The notes below the pieces were generated by a model. It worked only from the letters and a program-made list of their open reading frames with translations. It made no database searches and had not been told where the DNA came from. Shown here one piece after another: positions 43,973-55,419 of a DNA stretch of 64,000 bases. The first letter of the stretch is position 1; each line of letters starts with the position of its first letter. Source of the stretch: Pelecanus crispus (lineage: Eukaryota > Chordata > Aves > Pelecaniformes > Pelecanidae); NCBI RefSeq assembly GCF_030463565.1, contig NC_134655.1, positions 10,180,372 to 10,244,371 on the forward strand, read 5' to 3'. Made by a program: the position numbers and the translations under genes.

Positions 43973-46900
43973 AAATATTGCGGTTTTATTAGCTTGCCCT
44001 TGACTAAAGTGATACCCAGAAATGACATGTATCAAAATCAGGGTGTAGAACAGTTCCCAGAAAAGCTGAGCTAAACCAGGGAAGATTTGCAAATGCTACT
44101 CTGTGTGTACAAGAAATCAGATTATGCTATGCCTGTTCATTCAGTTCATTGAATAGTTAATGTGAACTTTATCTGGGAGTCCCAATAAAATGCTCTAAAA
44201 GGTAGTGCTCACATGGAGAGGCAATGAAAGTATAACCATTACAAAAAGACAAAACTGATAATGTAAAATGATTAAAACCAAAAATCCTTCATTACATGTA
44301 TTAGACTGTTGGGTAATCTCCTTTGATCTTGTAAAAATATATTAGTGAGAAGAGCCAACTAATGTCTATTGATTTTCTATCTTAATTACTTATGCTGACC
44401 TTCAGTTAAATTTGACTGTTACTTTGTTTCTTTTATAAGTCATTACTCCACCTTCTCCTCCTCCAAATGTAGTTTTCTATACATTTTGGAATAGATAGGC
44501 ATCCAAGATTCATTTTGTCACAGATTCTACTTTAGTGTAGATATATGTTTCTATTAGTGGGTTTCAGTTTCTACAGTATACTGTATCTTCCTGACCTGAA
44601 CATGGGGGGAAGCCTGAGGGATTTAAGTCTACTTTGCGCCTGCAGTACAGAAGCTTTCCAGTTTCACAGAGAAGAGTCAAAGAAGTAAAGACTGGAATCT
44701 AAACTTCAGAAGGTTATTAAACTTTGTAGCTTATAAAAAATATAATCTTCTAAAAATACATATTTTTAAAATACTACCTAGTAACTATCAAGCTCTAGCT
44801 CAGTTTGGTCATCCATAAAACAACTGTCAATGTCATTCAACTCACCTGTGAAATAATTGTCTTTGTGGGTAATCTCTTTCTTATTTGCTCCAGGTTATGT
44901 GATTTGTTGGAAAAATGGGTCTCATTTAAAATTAATAGTAATTTCTGCATTCTTCCAGAACAGTATCTCTATATCCCATTGTTGGTCTACAACTCTCAGT
45001 AACACATTTCCTTTTGTCTTTTTGAATATCAGTAGTGACTTTGAAAACATACATAAGCATTTTGCTGCTTAATTACTCAGTTTCATTTCCCACTCATGAA
45101 TTTCTATCCATTTTTCTTGTAACCCCACAAATGCATTTATTAGTACTAAGCCTGCACATTATTTCATCTGCAGAAGTATATTGGTATTGTAAACAGTCCA
45201 TGTTAATAGATGACACTCGCATTCATATGTAAAATGGCACATTACTTTATTCAGCTAATTTGTTTTTCTTAATCATTAATGAAATCGTATTTGGGATGAA
45301 AGTTAAAAGATTCCTTGAATTATGTGGGTCTTTAAAATGAATGAATTAAACCAGAAAAAAATTACAGAAAACTTGGGAGTACAACTGGTTAGAATGCAGC
45401 GCAAGGAAAATGTTCTGTTCTTTTCATCTGGTCGGACAGCTGGATGGTTATGTATGAATACTGTATGGTAATCCATACAGTAATCCTCATTTCAGTTAAG
45501 TGAGTTTTAGTATGAACATATAGCACTTTAGTAATAGTTTATGCCTCTGGAAGCTATAAGCCTTAATCTTCTACAAGCCTCATGAGTTAGGCATTGAAGT
45601 TGCCACTTAGAAAAGAAAAGATTGGTGCATTTGGAGTTAACTCACCAGCGATGGCTTTGGTTTATGGAATTAAGAATCATATGAAAAAGTTACTGGTTGT
45701 GATTCACTTGACCATCTTGAGAGTGAGGCAAGTAAAGTCCTACATTTCAGTGGCCATAAGCAGAACATTAGATAACAATTCCGATGAAGACACCTACACT
45801 GTAGACATCTACACTTTCTTAGATGAATTCCACATTATGAGCCCTTACTGAGTTTTCAACCAGCTCTTGTATATTTGTTAAAGGGCAGTATTCATCAGTA
45901 TCAATGTCCAAGATGGAACTCATGAGCTTATAAGGTCTAGTCAATCTAGAACATCGAGTTATTTGTACAATACGTAGATATTTCTAGAATATTTCACATC
46001 TAATTCTGTAACACAGAATGCAAGCATGTTTTTCTAGCAGCCATGGTAAATCAATTGAGCCATCATCAGGTAGTGATTTGAGCAGCGCATTCATTCAGTT
46101 GGGTGTACAAACAGGATGCTTCAATACTGAAGCTAGTACAGAGAATTATGAAGGTTGATTACTGCCTCTTTTGAACACGTTGCAGTTTTCACTGAGGTTA
46201 ATCTGAAAAGATCACATGAGTTTCCCCAATCCATAGCAGAATTCCCATGTTGGGCAGCAATAGGTGTATATTTCAAAGGCTGTATATGCTAGTACATTTA
46301 TATGGCCTTAACATTATTTGTATTGACCCCGATGGTGAGTGCTATGGAAGTACTGTATAAAATGTCATAATCCTGACAGACTGTGATATTTAATTTCCTA
46401 TTACAAGCATATATAACTTAAAAGATTTGTATTTTTCCACTAAATTGTTATAGAAAACAACACTGTAATCTTATACTGTGGCAACAGGTAAATAGTATGA
46501 AAAAAAGTAAACAGCAAAGGAAGCAATCAGCCTGTAATAATAGTCTTTTAGTCCTGCTTTCTGGTGTTTTTTTCAGCTAACATAGCTGACACTTTTGTCA
46601 CAATAGCTAACATTTTATCCTTTACTAGTTTGAAAAAGTCTTTGACCTACCATTTATAGGTTTATATCCTGGACATATTTGGCATAGATATACTTTTACC
46701 TTTCTTTTTTTTTTCCCTGTGGGTTTCAAAAATCACTTAATATTAACTTGCATTTTCTATACCTTCACAAACTGCAGAAAATAATGTTTGAACACAGATC
46801 AGTTTAAAGATTTCCTGAACGCCTCTAAGATTTTAAGTGCAATAATTAAGTTTTACCACAAGAGGACCCCCAAAGACAATTGGTGCTGTAGTGTGGAAAA

Positions 46901-48106
46901 CGAGGTGATACAAATTTGTCTTCAGACTACTGATGCGTGCTGTACATTCAATTATGCTTTAAGATAGCTTATACATTTCACTGTAATTTTGAAAGAAGCC
47001 ATGATATTAGCTCATTAAATACTGTACAGACTATGTTAGGACTAATAATATTTCACATAAACCCAGGAACCATATTTGAACCAAATTAAACACTAAGAAC
47101 ATATCATGCCTTTTGTTATTATTTTTGTTAGTAGTACAATTAAACACTTATAAAGGATTACTTTTTATTAATGCTAAATTTATTTTAATTTTGAGAACTG
47201 TCTTGTATACCATGATCTAGATTGTTCTTCCATTACTTTCATGCCCTCAGAAGACTATGAAACACACAGTACATATGTTGAATCCTGAAGTTCCCTTATG
47301 TACCCTTTAACTAGACTATACTTATTCTACTTTAATGGTCCTGTCCCTTTCAGCTTAGAGTTCTTTTTCATTTTCCCAGACTTTCAAAGAAAATCGTACA
47401 TACTGAAAGTGGAGAGTGAGGTTGTGCTCTCTTGGATTATAATGAAAAGTCAACTAAATGTTCTCATTCTACAGGAAGGACTTTGGTGCTGTACTCTTTA
47501 CTCTTCAAAAAGCTCCACTTCAATAATATGTTGCTGAACCAAATCAAATGAGATTTCTCAGCAAAACCATCATGATATTAGATGGAAGGCTGCTAAAGGA
47601 ACGTCCCCTCTAATTTAATCTCAAAAAAAATAAAAAAAGGGAGTATTAAACAAGGAGTGGAAACTTACTTGAAACTTTTAAACTGTCTTTTAATGGCAAG
47701 TTAGAAAAGTCAATCTTTACAAAACAACAGAAAAATTAAGGTCATAACTTTAGAAAGATAGTCTACTTAGTGTTCAGAAAATTTTAAATCAGGACACTTA
47801 GGTGAATAAATATATATGTAAAAATTAGCTTCAGTAACCCATTAGAATGGTCTAATTTTGACTACAGAAGAGATGAATCTCGATTATGAAAGTATATGGT
47901 ATAAAACCAAGGCCCTGGCTTTATAGATAGACAAAACCAGGACATTTTGCCATTACTTTTTAGAAAAAACAAGAAGTGCAAATAGTTTATGATGGTTCAA
48001 CCAAATATAGTTCCACAGAAAGTAAGACACATTTTGATACTATAAAAGAAGGCGATATTCTACTTACAATGATAATCAAGCTAAATGGCAATTAATTATC
48101 ATGAAA
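43973..48106. other. Intergenic stretch
   Basis: 4.1 kb of A/T-rich sequence with only short ORFs (up to 85 codons). No repeat family or gene recognised. Confidence 0.55.
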
Positions 48107-48209
48107 ATTCATAGACTCATTTAGGTTGGAAAAGACCTTTAAGATCATCCAGTCCAACCATTAACCTAACACTACCAAGTCCACCACTAAACCAATTAAG
48201 GGTAGAGTA
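48107..48209 (-). mobile_element. Very short CR1 3' end
   Basis: Only the last 100 bp or so of a CR1 (TCATTTAGGTTGGAAAAGAC through ACCAATTAAGGGTAGA), a severely 5'-truncated insertion 50 bp from the next CR1 and in the same orientation. Confidence 0.88.
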
Positions 48210-48260
48210 GTAATTTCATGTTTCCTGGCTTGGTGGCTGGATTATTTTTTAATGAAACTA

Positions 48261-50150
48261 GGAATCATTAAGGCTGGAAAGGATCTCTAAGATCATCAGT
48301 CCAACCATCAACTGAACACCACCATGCCTACTAAACCATGTCCCAAACTGCCACATCTACCTGTTTTTTGAACACTTCCAGGGAGGGTGACTCCACCACC
48401 TCTCTGGGCAGCCTGTTCCAATGCTTGACCACTATTTCCGTGAAGAAATTTTTCCTAATATCCAATCTAAACCTCCCCTGACACAGCTTGAAGCCATTTC
48501 CTCTCATCCTATCACTTGTTACTTGGGAGAAGAGACCAACACCCACCTCACTACAACCTCCTTTCAGGTAGCTGTAGAGAGCAATAAGGTCTCCCCTCAG
48601 CCTCCTCTAGGCTAAACAATCCCAGTTCCCTCAGCTGCTTCTCATAAGACTTGTTCTCCAGACCCTTCACCAGCTTTGTTGCCCTTCTCTGAACATGCTC
48701 CAGCACCTCAATGTCCTTCTTGTATTGAGGGGCCCAAAACTGGACACAGTATTCCAGGTGCGGCCTCACCAGTGCCAAGTACAGGGGGACAATCACTCCC
48801 CTGCTCCTGCTGGCCACACTATTCCTGATACAAGCCAGGATGCTGTTGGCCGCCTTGGCCACCTGGGCACACTGCTGGCTCATGTTCAGCCGGCTGTCGA
48901 CCAACACCCCCAGGTCCTTTTCGGCCAGGCAGCTTTCCAACCACTCTTTCCCAAGCCTGCAGCGTTGCATGGGGTTGTTGTGACCCAAGTGCAGGACCTG
49001 GCACTTGGCCTTGTTGAACCTCATACAATTGGCCTCGGCCCATCGGTCCAGCCTGTCCAGATCCCTCTGCAGGGCCTTCCTAACCTCCAGCAGATCGACA
49101 CTCCTACCCAATTTGGTGTCATCTGCAAACTTACTGAGGACCTCATCCAGATCATTGATAAAGATATTAAACAAGACTGGCCCCAAAACAGAGCCCTGGG
49201 GAACACCACTCCTGACCAGCTGCCAACTGGATTTAACTCCATTCACCACAACTCTCTGGGCTTGGATACCCAACCAGTTTTTTACCCAGCGAAGGCTACT
49301 CCCGTCCAAGCCATGAGCTGCCAGCTTCCTTAGGAGAATGCTGTGGGAGACTGTGTCAAAGGCTTTACTGAAGTCCAGGTAGATGATGTCCACAGCCTTT
49401 GCCTCATCCACTAGGCAGGTCACCAGGTCATAGAAGGAGATCAGATTGGTCAAGCAGGACCTGCCTTTCATGAACCCATGCTGGCTGGGCCCAATCCCCT
49501 GGTTGACCTGCACATGCCTCTTGAGCGCACTCAGGATGAACCACTCCATAATCTTCCCTGGCACCAAGGCCAGGCTGACAGGCCTGTAGTTCCCCGGGTC
49601 CTCCTTCCAGCCCTTCTTGTAGATGGGTGTCACATTGGCAAGCCTCCAGTCATCTGGGACCTCCCCTGTTAACCAGGACTGCTGATAGATGATGGAAAGT
49701 GGCTTGGCAAGCTCCTTCACCAGCTCCCTCAGTAGTCTTGGGTGGATCCCATCCAGTCCCATAGACTTGTGAGTGTCCAGGTGTCATAGCAGGTCATTAA
49801 CTGCTTCCTCCTGGATTATGGGCGTTCCATTCTGCTCCCCGTCTCTGTCTTCCAGCTCAGGGGGCTGAATACCCTGGGGATAACTGGTCTGGCTATTAAA
49901 GACAGAGGCAAAGAAGGCATTAAGTACCTCTCCTTCCTTGCCTATCCCTTCAGAAGACCTTATAGCCATCCAGTGCAGCACTCCAGTCATGAGAGTCATC
50001 CCACCATGTTTCTGTCGTGGCGACTAAGTCGTAGCTATCCTGCTGCACAATGGCTTCCAGCTCCTCCTGTTTGTTGCCCATGCTGCGTGCATTGGTGTAG
50101 ATGCACTTGGGCCGGGCTATCGATTTCCTACCATTCTGTATCAAGTTATA
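48261..50150 (-). mobile_element. CR1 LINE copy with near-intact RT and an internal deletion
   Basis: Reading from the right, it starts inside the endonuclease (YTNARSMGNKQEELEAIVQQ, then LVATTETWWDDSHDWSAALD, GYKVF). It then jumps to the linker (EVLNAFFASVF) and the reverse transcriptase. A 403-codon frame (49762-48551) keeps [49 protein letters not shown] and the catalytic FADDTKL. One TGA (49781-49783) splits it from the upstream linker frame (49999-49784), and a frameshift near 48600 precedes the final [13 protein letters not shown] part. Not autonomous: most of the endonuclease and ORF1 are missing. Confidence 0.95.
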
Positions 50151-53100
50151 CAGTCACTTCAGCTCAGGTAACAATCAAAGGCCTGTGTTCAACACAAGCA
50201 ACACTTAGGTATTCTTAAAACCAGTGTGGACTGGGTTTACTGAAATGTCACAGAGAACAGTTTCCTCAAATCTCTTAATCTGTGTATGAAAGTATTGGTG
50301 ACATATCTTTGAGCTTAGACTTGAATAAGCTTGAGTTTGGATAATTCATCACTACAATAATCAGTCTGCTTTTATTCACAAAGATACATCTAGGTAGATT
50401 GTCCAGTATTAATCAGTACTTCCTCAATAGCAAAGCACCTGAAAAACTAACATAAATCTTATGAAGGTGTATCATCACGTTAGTAGGAAGCCAGGTTCTT
50501 GTATGTGTAAATATCAATGAAGTATTTTACTCCATTGGCTGGTCTTTTCTCTGTCACTATGGAAAATACCAGACAGCAAGCAGAAGCACTGCTGGACCTA
50601 ATCTAATGTAATTAAAATTATTTCCTTTATAAATGATGGTATTGTACCTGAAGGGAATTCAGCCCCAAACGTATATGTTATACTCACCAATAAGAAAATA
50701 GAAATTAACTTCACTGCTTATTTGTTCCTATATTTACATATTCTACTGTAGGCAAAAGCCTGTGAGTGTATGTTCTGGTTTTGAAATTACAGTTTGAGAG
50801 GCTCTTGCATCACAACTTGTGTGACAGGGATTCAACACCATGGACATAACATGGTGTCTGTTTTCCCACCCACTCCCTGCCCTAAAAAGAAGAAGATCAT
50901 GAGACTAAATAGATGATTTTGTGGTCTTTTAGTTTGTGATTACCATACGTTTCAGCAAAACTCATTTGTCTCCCTGCTTTATACATCTTCTGCTTTTGTT
51001 AACAGTATTGCCAAAACATCTAGTCCTGCACTAAGTTAGAATAGCAATTCACACCTTTATAAAAGATTTGGCAGAACTCCAGTGTTTTGATGTCAGACAT
51101 GATTATTGATTTGCATTTTAGAGAGGTGTCATTCACTCAATGCATCATTTTTCCTTTTGTACTTGTAACTTTTTTCAGAAGAGATGGAAAAAAGAAGTGT
51201 AAATTTATTTTATGAGTGTTCTCTGAATCTCTTGGAACAACAGACATTGCTGAATCTGGGAGTTGCTGGAAGAAATGTTCAGCTGTGGAAGGAAAGTTAC
51301 AGATTTCAGTGAGTGAAAGACATGGTTATTCTTGCAAAGATGTTGTGACTCTGCAGCAGTTGCAGGCGGCTGTTTTTCTGTTGGCTGCCTGAGAGCGTAG
51401 GCTACTTGGCATCACCTAGTCTGCATGCAGAATGACAGCTTGGGTTGGTGGCATGCAAGAAGTCATCACTAGGAATCACAAGTTGTTTTCTCACTTTGTA
51501 TCACAAACTAAACCACACCACAAATACTGAGGTCCTGTGATAAGATTAATTTTGGTGAAGTGCTCTGCTGAACAGAAGTACCAAGGAGCTTTGCTACTGG
51601 TTTCAGTGAGGTCAGGATTTCTCCTGTCATCTACCACTTCAGGCTTCAGGATCTAAGCTGGCCGGCTATGAATGGAGTTGCACTGCATGCCCTTCAGACT
51701 TGCCTTCCAACATAAATTTTTCCATGATTCTGTAATGGTGCAGTAATTCTGCATTTCAAGCATGTTTAGATATTCATGCTATTTGGTGGAACAAGAAGCG
51801 ATGTCCTTGTGGCCAGTTTTCATTAAATATTAAAGTGTGACATCTGTGGTTAAAAATAAAGCTTAGGAGACAATATTTTTCTTCTTTATTGACTCTTTCA
51901 GTGCCTTCTCAAAGCTCACCTGCTACGGAGAGCATTGCAGCAGATCTCTGAGTTGGAAACTATGCCACAGAAAGGTTGTAATGTGGACACAGGTTCTGCC
52001 ACACAGGCTTTATAGGTATGTCAGGTATTGCCAAAAGGTAGCTGATGAACATGGAGGGATAAAATAACAGAGAAGACACAGTTAACCAACAGCTGAGAAA
52101 AAGCATCTCTGAATAAAAGGAAAATGTCTCTGAAAGGACTGTCTAACATATCCCAGGAAGAGATAAGTATTATCAGTCAGAATCACAAGAGACCAATTGT
52201 TCTTATATGACATTATGATGGTAGGCATCTTAAACCCTGAAGGAATTTGTCTCAATGAAGTAGTGTGGCAGTTGCATGTAAAGCAGCTTCCAAATGGTAT
52301 AAACACAATTTGTTGTACCAGTTCATATGAATGGAAATGTTTCTGTAGTAAACTGTAAAGGCTATCAATGGCTTTAGTTGTGTTACTCATGAAAGAGAAG
52401 AAAATAAACTAGTCAAAGCTTTTTGCCCATTGAAAACCCATTATGCTTTTTTACAACAGCCCGAGAAAGAACAGCAGGACTGTGGTTAGTTGAGGACAGG
52501 ATATGAAACAATATTGTTCATCAGGTAATTTCTCAACTATTTGTTATCAACTGGACAAAGAATAAATAAATCTCAACCTCTGGGCTAAAGTGTTAGGGAA
52601 GATGACTCTATTGTCAAAATGATAATAAGAGTTTTGTAGAGGAGACAGGAAGAAAAATTAAGAACTCCTGCTCTGAATGGTGCAATCGAGAGGAGGATGA
52701 AATGCCAAGGAGGAGATATCACCAAAGCAGATGAAAATATGATCCTGGATGTGGAGAGAATAGTTACTGGTGAGCCAAGATATGCACTGAAAAGAGTAAC
52801 GGCCTGAAGCCTGTTTCCACCCTCTCCCTGCCCTCTGCCCTGCAAGAGCGTGGGGGAGGACAGGAGGAAAAGCCGCTGAGTGTGACCCTGATGGAGGACA
52901 GGAAGGGCGCGGGCAGGCTGCGTGGCCCAGCATCTTTCTCCTTTATCTCTGAGGCCTATCATAATAGGCCAACAATGTTAGTTAAGCACTCCAGTAAGAC
53001 TAATACCAAGTAAGAATGATTCCTATTAAAGTCAAGAACAAGTTTTGTTTGTTACCTGAAAAGGAGCAGGGTAGACCCAATGATGCTCTGTGCATGAAAC

Positions 53101-54870
53101 AGGTCTATCAAATCTCAGCAATGCTTGGATATGTAGTAATTAGCTATTGCTGATGTGTTCACTTGATTTGATTTTAGCTTTGACAGCTTCCCAACATGAA
53201 AAAGAGTGATTAAAATAAGTCATTCAGAGGTAGTATTTAATGATAAAAAGGAGAGGCTGTATGTGCCCCTGTGGATAAAACGATTGTATATCAATTCTGA
53301 GGAGAAAAGTAAGGATCTATGTTCAAATAAAAATTATTTAGTGTATTAGGAAGACAAATAAGGAACTACAACTGAGGTATCTCTTTTCAAGTCTGTTTTC
53401 AGTCTAAATTAAGTAAACAGTGAGGTAGGTAGCATCCTTCTTGGTCCGTCCACCAGTAAGAGACATTCCCCATCTCTCTTAGAGCCTGAAGCACATGCTG
53501 TGCAAGTCATTCAAAGCTCTCAACGATTAAAGATCTTATCTGGTTTCCACAGACATGAAGACAAATTTCCCAATGATTTAGATGGAAACTAGAAAGACTC
53601 TGAGAAAACAGGTAGAAAAATGCTCCAATTTTACCACATAAAAGAACAGAACCTAGCCTGTTGTGGTTTTTTGGGGAATTTCTTTTTTTTAAGATCTGAA
53701 TCTATACAGATAGAAGAAAATCAGTATGGTGTTCTTCAATAGCTATTGTTAGTGCGATATATGTTAAAAATCTGAGCTCCCTGAAAATTTTTCTTTATTT
53801 GTTCTATGTCAAATTAATCAGCATTAACATTTTATCCAAGCTGAGTAAATAAAGTGGTGTGTCTGTCAAAACCTGAAGCCTTGGTTCCTAACCAGTATTC
53901 TTGGTCTCTTGAAAAACGAGTGCTTATCAGATGACAGTCTTAATGAAAGAGTAATAGGTACTCATTTTTAACTCTCTAGCTACTATACAGAAGAATGGTT
54001 TTCTGGGAAATTTGTATTTTGTTACAGTTGTTTGCTGTCTCCTAGAACTGCTTGCTTGACCAGCTATTCTTGTGCAAAGCTAAAAAGAAAAGCTTTTTCA
54101 GCTAGCAAATTTCCTTTTCGGTCAGTACCATAAAACAGAACAGCTTACATTAGTTCCCTTTTTCCCTTATCACACCATAGTTTCAGATACACCATAGTGC
54201 AAAAACATTGGTTTTCCTATCTTGGTGCGAAAGCCTGTCATTAACAAGTGATTATTCAATTTATTTTTCCTTTTTTCCCTAAAATATGGCATAAGCCTGC
54301 TAATCTTTCACTCACATGAATCAGAATAATTAAAACTGATAATAAAATGCTGAAGGTATTTTGTCCCCTTTGATAGGCTAGGGGTGATTGATGCTTGGAG
54401 GTTTGGGGATTTTTTTTAGAAGCTGGATTAATTTATGGATTTTTGGTCACTTTCTTACTGTGAGTGTTGATAATAGAGGCTAAACACAGGAAGGTTTTAT
54501 CCCTGTTAGAACTAAAAAATGTAAAGCAGAATTCTTCTTTTTATTAGAGTTTGGCTCCTGAACCAGAGGCTATAGCAATAAAACTAAGTGAGATAATTTT
54601 ATAAGCATTATCTGTAGGAAATGTAATAAAACAGCTACAAAAGGAAACATGTTTGGAATTATCTTATTGAAAATATTATTCAATATGTTAGAGATTAGAA
54701 ACAATAACATCTTGTTTCCTGTGGTAAAAATGTGCTAAGAAGAATGGTTATATTAATAGCATTGTTGCAGTCAGCCTGAAAAAGACCAACTTTTTTAGCC
54801 TACTTGTATTTAGATTTTGCCATTAAAAAAATAATCAAGGTTCCTTCCTTTTTATCCTAAGTTTGCATTG
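50151..54870. other. Intergenic stretch
   Basis: 4.7 kb of A/T-rich sequence with short ORFs only (up to 125 codons, no domain). No gene or repeat family recognised. Confidence 0.55.
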
Positions 54871-54875
54871 CAGGT
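54871..54875. repeat. Target-site duplication, left copy
   Basis: CAGGT directly before the LTR. The identical right copy is at 55415-55419. Confidence 0.8.
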
Positions 54876-55414
54876 TGTTGTGGTTTAACACAGTAGGCAG
54901 CTAAATGCCACACAGCTGTTGACTCACTTCCCCCCGTCCCCAGTGGGATGGGGGAGAATATTGAGAAAAAAAAAAAGTAAAATTCCTGGGTTGAGATAAA
55001 GACAGTTTAATAGGACAGAAAAGGAAGGAATAATAATAATATACAAATATCTATACAAGATAAGTGATGCACAGTGCAATTGCTCACCACCCGCCAAACG
55101 ATGGCCAGCCAGTTCCCGAGCAGCAGTTCTCCATCCCCCTGGTCCCCCAGTTTCTATACTGAGCATGACGTCATATGGTATGGAATAGCCCTTTGGTCAG
55201 TTTGGGTCAGCCGGCCTGGCTGTGCCCCCTCCCAGCTTCTTGTGCACCTGGCAGAGCATGGGAAGCTGAAAGGTCCTTGACTAGTGTAAGCAGTACTTAG
55301 CAACAACAAAAACATCAGTGCGTTATCAGCATTATCCTCATCCTAAATCCAAAACACAGCACTATGCCAGCTACTAGCAAGAAAATGAACTCTATCCCAG
55401 CCAAAACCAGGACA
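54876..55414 (-). mobile_element. Solo LTR of an endogenous retrovirus
   Basis: 539 bp starting TGTTGTGG and ending CAGGACA on the plus strand, with TG...CA termini and the 5-bp duplication CAGGT on both sides (54871-54875, 55415-55419). It resembles an LTR family that I remember as widespread in neoavian genomes, in which the sense strand begins TGTCCTGGTTT. On that basis the element is on the minus strand, with an ATTAAA poly(A) signal at 55006-55011. No internal gag, pol or env sequence adjoins it, so it is a recombined solo LTR. The class (ERVL-like or other) is uncertain. Confidence 0.85.
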
Positions 55415-55419
55415 CAGGT
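55415..55419. repeat. Target-site duplication, right copy
   Basis: CAGGT directly after the LTR, identical to 54871-54875. Confidence 0.8.

Noticed and set aside
48695..49333. 212-codon plus-strand ORF
   Set aside because: Antisense shadow of the CR1 RT frame on the minus strand.
52585..52962. 125-codon minus-strand ORF
   Set aside because: No recognisable domain, a second overlapping frame is also open, and the local GC-rich patch explains it. No supporting signals.
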